From Primulina eburnea (Eukaryota > Streptophyta > Magnoliopsida > Lamiales > Gesneriaceae): DNA of 64,000 nucleotides. Below are positions 10,922 to 25,900 of the stretch, piece by piece. The position numbers were made by a program, and so were the translations under genes. Position 1 is the first letter of the stretch. Every line of letters starts with the position of its first letter. Location of the stretch: positions 6,286,183-6,350,182 of the forward strand of contig NC_133117.1 in the NCBI RefSeq assembly GCF_022965805.1, in the 5' to 3' direction. Below the pieces are notes generated by a model. That model made no database searches and was not told where the DNA came from. It worked only from the letters and a program-made list of their open reading frames with translations.

Positions 10922-13900
10922 TCACAAGAGGCTATCAAGTTGAGATTGCAACTCTTGTACTGAAATCATATTCACTGTATGTATGTCATCAGTTGAATAC
11001 TCCGATTTAAGTAGAGATTGCACTTGAACATGCGCTTCAATAATGTTGGTCCTGCACATTTAGTTGAATCTCGCATTAAAACACTTTTGATCAACAAGAG
11101 AGTTAATTTGTATTATGGAAAAACAATGTAATCAATATCGCACAAATTTGTATATTTTGTATTAGATTATTAGTCCCAAAAAAGAAAAAACTTGTAGTAT
11201 AAAAAGGTCGAATAACTGCACAGAGCTGAAAATAGTCATCAGAGAATAGAAATCCAAACGAAAAACATCAGAGTGGTAAAACATGTCAAGGGAGAAGAAA
11301 TCCTACTTTATTGGTCTGAAAAGTATTGCACGGGTTGAAGGATTCTGGAGATAAAGCTTCATTTTACTCATCACCCCTGGCAACTCTTGTTGGATAGCAG
11401 AACTCACCTTTTGCATATTTAAGTGTTAGTCAGTTATCATAGGACCATATATTGATAAAGTAAGTAATTCAACATCCTTGAAATGTATATAAATTACACC
11501 GAAATTACACCGACGGGGAAACGTGAAATTCAAAGTATACCTTTTGAACAAGTTCAGCGACCTTTTCTGGAGTTGCGAAAGCTTGATCTTTAAGTGGCCT
11601 ATTAATGGCAGACTCCACCTTCTGATTTTGACTGCCAGAGGATAATGCAACTTTAACAGCAGTAACCTTCACAGAAGAACAATTTGTTGTTAGATACTAT
11701 TTCCATATCCCATAAATAGTCGACCACATCAACTACTCTGGTCACAACCAAGCTGCATTCCCAAATTTGCAGCCAAACACATGAATCGCTTCTGTGCAAT
11801 TGGGGTTTCATAGGGCACAATCCCAAACTTGTAGGCACTATTTCCCCCTAATAAGTTTTATTCATCGCTATTGTTAGATAACTGTAGCACATAAGCTAGC
11901 CATACCCCAGAACACGACTTCAGCTGTCGTCTTATAGAAATGAATCTGTGAAATTTTTTGGGAAAATAGTTTTTTTCGTCCAATACCTTGTCCAATTTTT
12001 TGTTTTGGTCCACTATTTTCCAAAGTTCGTTTCAGAGCACTATCTTTGATATTTTTTTGGCTTTCAATCATATTTCGCAGGAAAATGCTAACGTGACATC
12101 AAAAATTGCTGACTTATTCGATACCACGTCAGCAATTTATGGACCAAATTTTTTTCCCCAATTCTTTTTTCTCCTTGTTAGACTAATGTATAGAGACTTG
12201 CTAGCTACGTTAATTTATACATTACAAAATTGAATATGTCAAACCTTGGTGACGAAAGATAACATGGGATCCACAACTAGCTTAGTGACTGACATAATGA
12301 ACTCCTCACAAGTGGCTTTGAGGCTTTTCTCCAAATCCTGCACGTAAAGTGGGTATTACCAACAAATAGAATTAATTAACAAAATAGAACTTCAGATCCT
12401 AATAATTGAGGGAAACATAAAAGAATTCGCACATGAGAAAATCAGAAGAAAATACTGAACAAATATCCAAAGTACAAACTCTGCACAAAACTAGTATTTG
12501 TATTGTGAAGGATGGGCAATACTTGCAGTTTATGAACCTATGAAGTATAAATTTTCCAAATTATCAATTTACCTTTCTTTTTTTTATTACACACGTGGGG
12601 AGGGGAATCGAACTTGGAATGCCAGTTAATCTGGGCAGGGGTGAGACCAAATGGGCTACAAGCCCAGTCTCATCAACTGACCTTTCTAAAGGCAGGAAAT
12701 GATGATTATAATTATGATCATTCCCGATGATCCCTATTTCTTAATGGCAAAGATGTTTGGCATAAACTAAAAACAAAAAAATAATACAAAATACAAGGCA
12801 AACCAATTTTTAACTACAGATATAAGTAAACACAAAATTCCTACACTAAAACGAAAGGTTGAATGTAAAATAAATAAACATGAAGTCCCACTTAAAGACT
12901 AAGTCAGCAAGATACCTTCTTGGCATCAATTTGATTTTCCAAAACTCGTGGAGAAAGAGTTCTAGCCAATGAAGTGGACCTTGACCAATCAAATAGTGAA
13001 GCCTGACCTCTAAGAATCCGTCTCAAATGCTCCTGGTTCATGTAAAAATAAAGAAAATGATTATCATGGCCAACAATTAACAGATATGAAGCATCTCTGC
13101 CACGTGCATGTGCGAGGCTGCAAAGCCAGTCTATCAGATTGCATAATAGATGTCAACATCTACTTAAAATGGTTGTAACTTCCCCCAGATACCAGACAAT
13201 GTCAAGATCAACCGAGTTAGATGGAAAGAAGAAACTTCAAGGTTACCTTTTATGGAATGGTTGGTGGAGTTGTTATGGCATTTTAAAAGTTCATATGATA
13301 GAGTTCACAGGAGAACAACCATGTGTTTGAAATAGCCAAACCAAGTACTTTGATGTAAGAAATTGCCATACAATATTTCTAGAAACTAAACACATTATAT
13401 GGCTCATATATTCATCCCTTAAGCTCACAATATAAGCCATAGAATGACTCAAATTTTTATAATGAAGACTCATGCCAATTTTTCCATCAATTTATCTCAG
13501 ATATGCTTAGTCAAGTAGTCACCAGATACCAAACTACACTGATGTGTAAAATTATCCAACTTCTCAATATACTACACATCACTTAAGGTTTGGCCTGATC
13601 ATTGAGAGTGAGAAATATTTTAAAATTTATAAATTAGTTTGTAGGTTGAATATTTTGTAGGAATATTGTAGTAATTCTGAGAGACAATTAATAATGAAAC
13701 GTGGGAAAATTGACTTAGGAAGTTGATAAAAACAAGCAAACGATGGGCTTTAGAATGGAGAAATGTCAGCCCAAATGGCCAAACAATTAGAATGGAGAAA
13801 GGTCGGCACAAATGCCAAATAAATGGAGCCCAAGTTTCCGATAAGCCTTTGTTTTTATTCCAAAATCAAAAGGTATGATGCATTTCACCTTTTAGTTCGG

Positions 13901-16900
13901 AAGTTCGCTTAGCGAAACCATGCAAGAGGCTATCTCATCACCCTTGAAAAATTAATTTAATGGCAATGGTTCCCATCACGATCGCAAGGATTGTTCCAGG
14001 GTCACTCAGTCAATAACTCAGTGATTATGAATAAGAGCAAAAGTAAAACACCATTAAAGAAGGAATAAAATTGAATGTACTCTCTTGATCATGATATGCA
14101 TCCAGGATAGTTACAGACCAATTATATCATAGAGGTCAATACATGCAGTATCAGATACATTGTTCATATAAAAGCAACATTAGATACATGAAACAAAGCC
14201 CCAATTATCCCTTTTTTCACTGCACATAAGATTTAATCATTTGAGTTTTTTCCTAAAACAATTTGAAACTTTTGAAGAAAAATCATTAGCTTTCAAGCAA
14301 AATCACTTACCAGCAAATGAGAGAAATCAAGCTCCTTGTGGGTAACAGAAAATTCGATATCAAACGGTGCAATCTAGAAAATCAAGACTTGATCTGAGTA
14401 ACAAAACAACAGTGATCAATGTAGTAATTAATAATTAAAGAAACATATTACCTGCTCTCTGAGAATAAGAAGATGCTTTATAAGGAATAGTTGTGCCTCC
14501 ATTGCAGATGATCTTTTGGCAATTAGTTTGCTAGCTTTCTATAAAAAGAAATGACTAATTATTACCAGCCAAAAACTAAATGAATTGGAAGTGTGAGTAC
14601 CAGCATGGAACATAACACAACAATTAGCTTAGATCAAGATCAAGAACAAGCATTTCAGAGATAAGAAGTGAGTTCAAATATCTGGAACTGGAAATGAAAA
14701 CTTGCTAAAGAACTTTCATATTTAGGAGATGAGTGAAATTTTTTTCCCATGCCCAATCCTCAAAGGAACCAGTTGCTGTTTGAGAATTTTGAAGTTTGGT
14801 GTATCTCATCCCCTCCCACTAACAAATAAACAAGAACATTTATGCACTCACCTGGATGGATGAAGAGCAAACTTCAACGGCTTCCTGATAAAAAGAAAGA
14901 TGTAAGTGTACAGGTATATTAATCTCTGCCCAGGGGAAAGATAGCCAAGTTTTAGAATACCTGTGCCAAACCAGTAAAAACTGCTGACTCTAGGCAGCGA
15001 TACAGCTTGGACAAACAGGATATAGTTCTCTCGAGTGGAGGGTACCATGTTCTGGAAACATCTAGGTTTTGATCACTCTGCAGTAGTACATGTGAGGAAA
15101 ATATAATGCTTGAATTTGAGTTGGAACGATAATTATATAAGAAATATAGCAGTACATCGTCACATCCCACATGTACAGAAAAGGAACTAAAAGTTTATCT
15201 CCTGCTCAATTTATGTATCAAAATGAAATAGCATAGCAATCCCATACCGGACAACTCCAACTACTCTCAACATATTAAAACAAGAGATAATTGGAAACGG
15301 CACTAAATCCAACACTGAATACTAATTATAAGGGGAAAAAGTAAATCTAAACAAGATTAAAACATTCTCATACGTGCTTTGAAAAACAAGAGGACTTACC
15401 GATGATGTTTCCAACTTTGTCTCAGTTGATTGCTCCAGCTTAGCGGGGTAGTTTAGATCTTCATCTGTAGGAGGATAATTCGCAATCTGGTGGAAAAACA
15501 GATGTACAAGTAACAAAATTTGTTAGTTTTCGAGAATGCTATGAGTGTATATCAAGTAACTATAGTTGCAACTCAATCATCAACACCAGAAATCATGATG
15601 ATTGCGGAACAGGTGGAAGAAGAAATATACATTGAGGTGTTACGTCCAACACCAAGTCCCAACTGTTTTAATCATTCAATTTCACAACTCATTGAAGCCA
15701 TATTCAAAACACATATCAGTCAGGTGTCAGACGAGTTTTAGAGTGTGACACATGTTAGATGCTGCATGTAGCCGTTTCCACCATATTAGCACGTTCTTGC
15801 TGATATCACTGTTGACTGTTTCTTGTTTTTGATGATAATAAAACTTGCTATCGTGTTTCCAATATATTTACTCAAGTGTGAAATTGTTAACTCAAGATGG
15901 AAGATGAAACTCGAATTTAGCCAAACCGAAATATGGCGATCTGCAGTGTTCGATGATATCCTACAGATCGGTGATACAAATGTCCAGTAGCCAAAACGTA
16001 CAAAACATAAAACTTAATTTGGGACAAGTCGTATTTCACGTCAGTTGGGCTAATCGAATGTTATCTAAGGCAAACTGATGGTACTAAGGCTAATCAGTTT
16101 GGCTGATCAACAAGGATCAGTTGGGTATAAGCAGTTGCGGTATTTTAGTCAGCATGATCAGCTCGGTTATCCAAATGAAACGATTCAATATGTGTTACGA
16201 AGCTAAGACGATGATCTACAAATCATATTTACAATTGAAATCTGAATTGGAGTGTAAGATAATGACACATGACGATGAAAATACAAGTTCTGAGCAAAAC
16301 TGATTTCAGCAGACCTAGTCAGTTTGGTTTAGTCTAGCTGACGAGCCCAACTGGTAGTAGACCTCAAAATCAGTTAGGCTCGAGAAAAGTGGCAACCAAG
16401 GTGGAAATGACCGTTTCAATATCAGAAATAGTATAGAAACTTTCCAAACGATCAAATTCTTGTGTCTAACATATATATCATTCTTGGGGCCTATAAATAC
16501 AACATCTTGAAGATCATATACAAGCTTGGGAAGGGATTTAAAGCACGGGCAGCCTATATAAAGAAATTAGCTAGAATGAGAGCAAGCCCAAGTGTGATGA
16601 TACATTTGAGAGATACACACTGTAATGAATTAAATCCTCACATAAATAACTCACACATGTATGTGAGAGTCGAGCTTCAAAGTTTAGACGAGTGGGTCTT
16701 CACACAAAGACACTAAAGATTGTGTTTGTAGTCTTGGAAAACATTATACGGATTGTGAGGTTGCGTCCTATAATCGAAAGTATGCTAGGAGTTTCAATTA
16801 GGTAAGAGATAAGTCCTAAGTTGAAATGAGTTTGTACAAGAAGTTGTATAAATCAAAGTCTTCTAGTGGATCCTTCCCAAGGGTAAGAAGGGATGACATA

Positions 16901-19900
16901 GAAGTTGTTAATCTCCGAACATCCATAAACAAATTCGTGCATATTTACTTATTGTGATTATTTACTTGCTACTTTTTTTAAGATGCATTGTTGAAGCATC
17001 TTATGTGTATTTCAAATACCAAAATATTGCATATCATTGTTTGATACAAGCTTCAACCAAAAACGTTTCAACTTACATAACTTTTAAATGTTTTACTCTC
17101 GAATAATTTATGATAATAAATCAAACTTTATTTTCATAACAAATTTAACATTCACCAAGATGCTTCTAGACGAAGCTAGATAAAAGTTCCTCAACCTAAG
17201 ATGCTTATGAATTTGAGCTAGATAACCGTTCCTCAACTTTAAAATCAATCACTCAAAAAACATAGTAAAAACCATAATAGTAGTGTATGTAACAAGTAAC
17301 AAGTAACAACAAATATTATAATAATTGTTGAAGAAGGCATCCCCATAGAAAGATGCTAACAATTAATGTGGGATGGAACGGTCACCTCATCGCGAATGTA
17401 GGTGCGAGCACGAAAAGTTAACCGTTCGTGAACATCCGCCAAGATCCTCTCCAACGTTGGACGTAATCCCACTAACGACTCACCTCGTCGGCTAAGCTGT
17501 TCCCCAAGGACTTCAACTTTCAGAATATCAACAAGTTCACAGAGTATGTCAAAATTTGCTTCATGAATGAGTTTAGGGCGCAAGGTATCATATAAGTAAG
17601 TACACCTGCCATAAAATGGGTAACATGAAGGCCATTGCAATGAAAATGAAGCTGAGGAACTAGTTTGATTAGATATTTAGAAGCGAATTTAACCAAGTTT
17701 CCTTAACCTGCAGCATCTGGGATAGTGAAAAAACTTTCTAATGCACAATCAAACATTAGAACAAAACAGCTATTTGATGTTACATTTCTCGATGCAAGGA
17801 ATGACTGAATAAAAAACTAGTCAAATTGTTTTGCATATTGACTTTAAATCTTCTGCTGCTGGCAAATGGAAATGCATTTTCAAAGGAGAAGGGACATCAA
17901 CTTTGGCCTCCAAAAATATGTTTGCAATAGAACGGAGTTTTTAATATGCAGATACAGAAGAGAAAACTAGACAAAAAGGCTCTTTGCTACGTTATTTTAT
18001 ACATATGTGGATGGGATGAGATAGAGAAAAGAAGACCATGCTTTCTCCTCAACTTTGTCACACAGAAAATAATAGCCAAAGAGATCATGAACAATTATAG
18101 TTGGCTATATTAAAGGCATAAATAGTTTGGTTTAAAACCGATGAATTGCATACCTTCTAGCACATGCTTAGACAATTTTATAAAGTATCCACACACGGTT
18201 ATAAAACTTCTACCTAGATAAGAATTTAATCAATTTATGGAACATTACTATTACCCAACAAAGACCTGGAGGAAGCTACGGAACTATTTTGGAGTTCTTT
18301 CAACAAATAACTTCCAGTTTTTGCTTATAAAATATAATAAATGAAGAAGATCTCAAGTTTGAATTTTCAACTTTCTGAATAGAGGATCCTGCAGGCAATG
18401 CACATTTAATTCACTCTCCCCATTATCCCCACCTTCTGCATGACTAATCTTAATTTGGTATCATATGGAATATTTACATGCAATTTTTTCACCATATTTT
18501 TCAAAGTTATCCCAAATGCTCTTCAAGCTTCCCGTCTACAATGAGGATAACAAGCAGAAGGCTTCTGAACCAAGTATATCGAACTGGCTATTGTTGATAT
18601 GACAAAGTTGAGGCATTGAATCCAACCTTTTGTCATCAGAGACATTCTACTCTCCCTAACAAGCAGCATGAATGACGACGCTTTATTCAATCAGACCAAA
18701 ACCTATTCCAACATTTATGAGTACAAGCCCATGCACTAAGGCAGAGAATATTTTCTGGGTCTTTTTAGTACAAAAAAGACTCTTTACTGTAACTTATGGA
18801 CCATCAAAAGTGGAAGATAAACAGGTTCATTGGGGCATAAATTATTAGGTTCTAATAGCTCACAGTGGATCAATTAGAGGAGCCAAACTAGAAACATCCT
18901 CTGCAGATGAGGGGAAGAAATGGTCAAAGAGTTGATGCTCAAGCTGACACACCTGGAAAACAAAAATTTGATGATCAAACTGACACAACAGCAATTCAGT
19001 CATCTATATAATATATGTTCGGTAATCTCATATTCAGCGACAAGACAAAAACAGGTATACACAAATTCAATAAACATGGAACATATTATCCACAATCATA
19101 TTTTTTCATTCCTGATATTTGTGAAATATAATAGCGGCAAAACATAATAGTTGTTTATCTGTCATGCAAAATAAATAAGCATTAAACTACTACTTGATAG
19201 AATCATCATATCTAAAGCTTAACACCCACGGGAGAAAATGGAGTGATCTTCTACATTGGATCCCACTATCTACGGGATGAGTTGGTCGTTGACAGGTTGT
19301 TATCTACAACGAATTTTGCCAACATTCAATCATAGAACAACTGGTCCATCTCCGAATGGCATATATCAAACATTGGCCACACTCCCAATATTGAAATGCA
19401 AAAAATCATATAACAACCGGTCTATCTCCAAATTGCATATATCAAACATATGCAACACTCCCAATAAATGAAATGCAAGCTAAGTTTGATGTAGCTAAAT
19501 GTCCAAGCAATGTTGCTAAAAGCATTTTACAGAAAAAGTTCAGTTAAGTGATGAAAGTTGCACAAGATTCTAATGCACATAAAAAACATCATTAACAAGC
19601 TTGGCCATTCAAAAAGAAACAAGGATTGATATAAAAAAAAAAGCAAAGAAAAGAAAAAGGACCTCAAGCTAGGAAAGAAAAATCATGATTGACGAGAATA
19701 ATTGATAGCAAAATAAAATGAAAATTTAAATATAGTTTTATGTTTTCAAAGACATAACAGTAAACGTATTTGTCATTTTCCGGAGTTGGTCTGGAACTAT
19801 TGTGCATTTTCTATAGTAGAAAATTTCCAGTTTTTTTCATATGAATATGTTTATGTAAGTTACAGATAACAATTATTTAACAATTGGAAAAATGATAAAA

Positions 19901-22900
19901 CGGTGCCATCAATCCCAGTAATACTTTGACTCTCTGACTTGAGCCTTTCAAATGAAACTGAAATGCAATGACGATTTTTTTCCCACATAAAATCAATTCG
20001 ATCAAGCAAGTCTAATGATACAACCAACCAAGCTAACCCCACAACCTGATGACCATGAGTTGGGAGAGAGAAACACGAGAACTTCTGAGTTCTGATAGTC
20101 GTGAAAATTGTTATGGGCGTCAAACTCTATGACACAAGTCCATGGTACACTTACGAAAGTGCTTGATACGCTTCTTCATCTAATTGTACATCATTTTCTT
20201 AACACATAAATAATAAGTCGCTGGAATAACATGAGCAGGAGTATAACATGATAGATGCTTGTGCTTTGAGAAATAAAAAGATTCTGACACCACAAGAATA
20301 AAGGTAACTTAGTTTTTTCCTATTTTAGACCAACCTTCCCCTTCCAACTGTAACTAAACTTAGAACATAATCATAAACCGATGAAAAAATTATATCAAGA
20401 CAACCTGCATTAAGTATGCACATCCAGATCTAGTCAATGAAGGCAAGGCTTCTCTCTTGGCAAATTCAGAAATACGTTGCTGTACTATGCCTTTCACCTA
20501 GAAAAGGTAAAGTTGAAAGGAAAATAAGAGCAGAATAAAATTAGATATTACTGGTACAGTTAACAAAAGGATTATCAATTTTAGACAACATGTAAACAGC
20601 ATTGAAGAAAGGAATTCACTGTGTAAGTGAGAGTGGGTGGGTTTACTTTTTCTTTTCTCCCTCATTTTATTTTTCGTCTGGTGCTAAGGGGTGGGATTGA
20701 GGAGGCAGATTTACTCACCAACAGAAGCCTCTGTTCACAGTAAAGTTTGTGGCATTCCGTGAGTATCTGGACATATTCCTTTCTGAGTTTTCTGCTTTCA
20801 ATTTCCTCCAACACTGGCTTGAGCTGCAAAATGTAACCTTTTTCAGTTAATTGCATGCACCATAGTTTCAATTTTTCAGTTAATCCTCTTCCATGTTAAG
20901 TTTTATTCAGGGCAGCAGATTGGAGTCATAACAACCAAGAAGGGTGGAAACTGTTACCTCATTTGCTGCTGCCTTGAACCGGACATAAATAACAGATGCT
21001 TCTACACCCTCCGAAACTGTTGCTTTGTTGCCAGCATTGCTTCTAATTGCTGCCTGTACCTAGAGAGTGGAACCAAAAAATTTGATGGATGTAACTATTT
21101 TTCTGTCAACAAACACAAAAATCAATGTATACAACAAAAGCGAAGCAAATATACCTGAGATGAGGTATTCTTGAGGACAGAGAGAACTCGAGAACGAATC
21201 ATTCCCAAAGCTCGAGACTGTCCCGTGAATAAAATACAGTCATATATAAGCTAGGTAAGAAATAAATCTACAAACTGAAAAATAAAATTACTGCCAACAA
21301 GACTGCCTTAAATAAACAGCCACCAAAGAGCATAAATACCTGAAGTTGTCTGAACTTGACCAAGTATACATTGCACTCAGCATACTGTGGGTTACTCTCA
21401 ACATATCTACACTCAAAAAAACATTTATAATATTAAAATCACAAATTTCTTGAAAATGTTGGTCAAGTGATAAAATCACCAAGATGATAATGTCTGGGCA
21501 TGGCTAGAATCCCGCAGTTCATGCATTAATTAACATTTTCAGAATCATGAGATGAATAATATCCATACAAGATAATTACCACATAGTATACGAGTTATTG
21601 CCTTGTTGAAACTCAAGAGGCATCCTAATTGCATATGATATACTAGTAACCTCATGTTTCAGTGAATTCATTCAAGATGGCTGTGTATGACATCACTTAC
21701 GATATGCACTCGTCGAGCCTTTTGAGCAGAGGGAGGAAATTTTCATGCGTCACATTCATGCTTGGAGAATAAAAACTAGTGGCAACCTGCAAATAAGTCA
21801 CATAGACAATCATGAAAATATTACAAAAATACATATTCCAAATTTATAGACTAAAGGAACCTAACTTGTGTAGGCAAGCCAACTTTATCTTAATTTTCAT
21901 GTATTTTCTCATTAATACGCGCCAAGATTTGAAAATGCATTTTACAACAAGTTTCATACGACTTACGAGTCTTTTTTACCAAGACTGAAGGATTCTTTGT
22001 TCAGATCAGCTTGTATAAAGCCATAAAAAAGTCATAATTAATGTTGTGTACAACACATATAGGTGACTGGAAAAATGAAATGTTAGATTATATAAAGGAT
22101 CGTTCATTTACTATGATTCATTATTTTGGTTAAATTTTAGCAAGCAGGAAACATATGGATGGATGGAGGGCTTGCGTGTTCTCAAATTTTTACATGTTAC
22201 TCTTACTGAAACTTCAAGCAGGCAGGTAAGAAATTTAGCAAGTTTTTTGTGTAAGATGAGTCACTTTTAACCTCTTGATCAGTGTTCTAAAATTCGGCCT
22301 AGTTATTGCAGGTTGACCGTACAGCAAAATTCCTAGTACGCTAGCTTAGGCGACATTTAGATTTTTTTTTTTAAAACAAAAGTTTTTTGAGCTTTTAATT
22401 TAATTAAAAAAAATGAAAGGTGTTTTTTTTATAGACCGCAAATCAAAGTCCAACAAGAAAAGTGCTTTGTGGCTTGCTCTAACACGCCAAATTCCATCTT
22501 CGTCAGCAATCTAGAGTGAGACCTTCATGAGGATGATTTTGCATCCGAGAAGAAGAAAATGAGTATCACCATGACGATATTGAGTTTGTGTTCGATGCCG
22601 AACAAGTTATTGAAAATTATGGAGAAGAAGTTTGATAAATTTGTGATATTCTATTGGTTGTGTAATTTTGAAGGCATTTTAAATTGATCTAATTGTGTTG
22701 GAGTTATGGTATGTGATTTCCTAAGTTAATACCGAGGAATCCGCCTAGCGACGCCTATCCCCCTGCCTAGGCACTGGGCCCGCGACCGTCTAGCGCCTAG
22801 CGAATTTTAGAACCTTGCTCTGGATAAATATCAGGATAGGATGATGCCTGGTTTTGTTAAATTAATGATTTGAATATCAATTGTCCAAATAAAATAATCA

Positions 22901-25900
22901 TATAGTAGAGGGATTATGTAAAATTCGAGAATAAATGGGCTGTATGCACATCACTTTAGCATCAACTTTCATCAAAGATTTTGATATTTAGCACAAAATT
23001 TGATATACTTCTAAATTTAAAAGACAAATAAGTAACTAGTATAAAAATCATAGTCATATGTAAAAAAAATTAAACTTGAAGTACAATTTGGAATGCGGTG
23101 ATAAGTTCCATAGAAGATCTCTAGAGCGATTGCTTATCTAGATGATTTAGTAAAGTGATTTTCCAAGTAATTTTAATCAAACCTTACATTCTCCAGTTCA
23201 TCGAAGTAGTTGAGCTTAACACGCAGTGATTCAGCAAATTCTATTAACTTTTGCTTCTCCATTAACTGCAACAAGAAAAACAAATGAACCAGGTGAGGAA
23301 ATTTACTGCATTATAAAGTCTTAACCTAATATTACCTAACTTGTTTCTAATCTGTAAATCTTGATTTTTTATAGATGGCAAATCTTGGTTTTTAATTGAC
23401 GGATTTATGATGACTACAAACATAGAAGAGCACAAATGAACCTACTTCGTTAATTTTGATCGAATTTTAAGAAGCAAAGAAATTTTTATCAGCAGTACTT
23501 TTGCCTCAAATTTGAAGTACACTACCATACACCAGTGGAACTATAATATACCAGTCGATCACATGCATCATGCAGAGTCTTCGTTTTTGTTGCTACTGCC
23601 TGGTGCTGCAGTTGGAGTTCATTAAACAACTCAAGGGTTTCATCCACCTGGAGCAAATCTGATCGGCATTAGCTAAATTGATAATGAGGCAGGTAACTGA
23701 ATTTGGACAAATTTCAGATGGATATTCAACAATATCCGAACAAGACAACGATAAGCAAAGAGTAATATCTTGCCTGAAGGAGTATGCTATCACATGTTTG
23801 TATTCGCTCAGTTAATGTCCGCACATAATGCTGATATTTCTCCTCTGTCTGAAACAAGAAAAATAAGGAAAAGCACACAATAATTTAAAATAAAAGCCAC
23901 CCAAACAAAGTCAATACTGAGATATAAAACTAACCTCAGATTTCATGGCTGCTTCGAGATCAGCAAACCATTTGTAGAACTGTAAAAAAGAAAATGTGTG
24001 CATATTATAAGAGTAAAACCACTGTAATTTCTAGATATGTCCAAAATGTGAAGAACCGCAAAGTCACATTAAAGCCATATAAATTATCCACAAATAGGTA
24101 TTTAGCTAGCCGCAATTACAAGACTACACAATTCTCAAAGCTTATTAACTGGAATTTGGGTATATATAGTTTCACAGAATAGTAGATTTTTCATAGAATA
24201 CTCCTGCCTTGCCATTTGTTTTGCAATCAAGATTATTCATCGATGCTATCTCCTAGAAGTTAGCATTAAACAAAATTACTTAATATGTTAACTCAGATCT
24301 TGCCAACCAGTAACATCCAAACATGATTACGTGATACTTCGACTCAAATTTACCACTCAGTAACATTCAAACATGACCTGAAAAAGTGAATTCCAAAACT
24401 GAAATTCAGCGAATAAATATTTCATTATCTGGGAAGTTTTATTTTGACGATGGACCAGAAACAGAAAGAATGTAATGTTATGAAGGTTTTAAAAATGAAT
24501 GCTTAACATGAGAAATAAAGGGAAATGAATATAAATGTTATAGGGAAGAACATAAGAAACATAGATAAAAAAATAAAAACTAACAGGAAAAAAAAATTCA
24601 ACATATGGAGACTGAGAAATTCAAGTTTTGAGGTATGAGTCCAATTTATTGAACAGCACAATCACAATTTCTTCAGCAGTATAGAAGAAACTGTGTTCTC
24701 AGCAACATAATTTTCATGTGAAAAAATTGCATGGCTTCTGTTGCCTCATTTATCACAACTTCAAATGTCTATCACTGGCTGTTGTGGGAGTAATAATGTG
24801 TTCAATTTCAGATCAACATAAAATATAGTAGGTGACAGAATGATTTTGAACAATATTTCTACAATGGTCTTCCATGGAAGTCGTGGATTCAAATCATGGG
24901 ATCAATCTCTTATTTCAGGGTTATGGCCACGTGCATTTAACATTTCCCATGGTCATGCAAGGTCAGTAGCCACATGCTTTAGATATGAATATTATATATG
25001 AATAAAAAGTAAAGGCACAAACTAAGATGATAGAATTTTTTAAAGAAACAACCAAGATAACATGCAGATTTATCTAATCTAAGATGCAAAGAAAGTTCAC
25101 AGGTACAAATAAGATTTTTATGACACAAAAATTACTCAAGAAGGATAACAAACTTTCGCTGATAGGCATCAACATAAAACACATATTTTTTCACGAAAGC
25201 AAACAAGACAGAAATGCAGTCTTTCATAACCTTCAACAGTCATTTCCTTAGATTTATCTGAGGCAATATGACAAACATTTGCAAGATTCAATATAAGATG
25301 AAAAGATCAAAACTTTTAAGAAGTGAAAGAGTACCACCATACAAGTCTCTTCATAATATCTGTACTTCTTAAATCATCCCTTCCTCTATGCCATATCATC
25401 CATCAATCAATTTAACAAATGCAAAATTTATTTGGCAAACATCACCACAAGCCACGGTTAGTGAATTCACCTCATTTGTATTCACTAGGACAGTCTTGAT
25501 GACCCCTGAATCTTCTGCAGCATTGTGCTTTGCTGAAATAGATAGACCGTTTTCCTGACTATCCACTTGCTCTTGTGCCTTGTTATAAAAAATAAATCGG
25601 GAAAAAAATTAAAAGAATGCCAATTCTCAGGTTAATAAGGCAGCAAAAAGCAATATCATGGCTCAAACTTAAAACGGAATAAGGCCAACCAAATTGGGGG
25701 GGAAAGGGCGTTCAGCAACTGCATGGGAGAGCGCGACAATTGCTGCCTGCTGTTGCTCCGTCAATGGAGCATTCTGCAAAAACAAAAGTTAGCAATGATA
25801 TTAGAAACCATATAAATATGCACCCCCACTAAACAAAACTAGAAAGTTTCCAATGTAAAACAAAAAAAAAGTTTAACATAACATGTAAATTGACCGTACT

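Noticed and set aside
16121..16716. Two short open frames in COG3 intron 15
   Set aside because: Within an LTR remnant shared with 47501-48953; no domain and frames not kept in the other copy.
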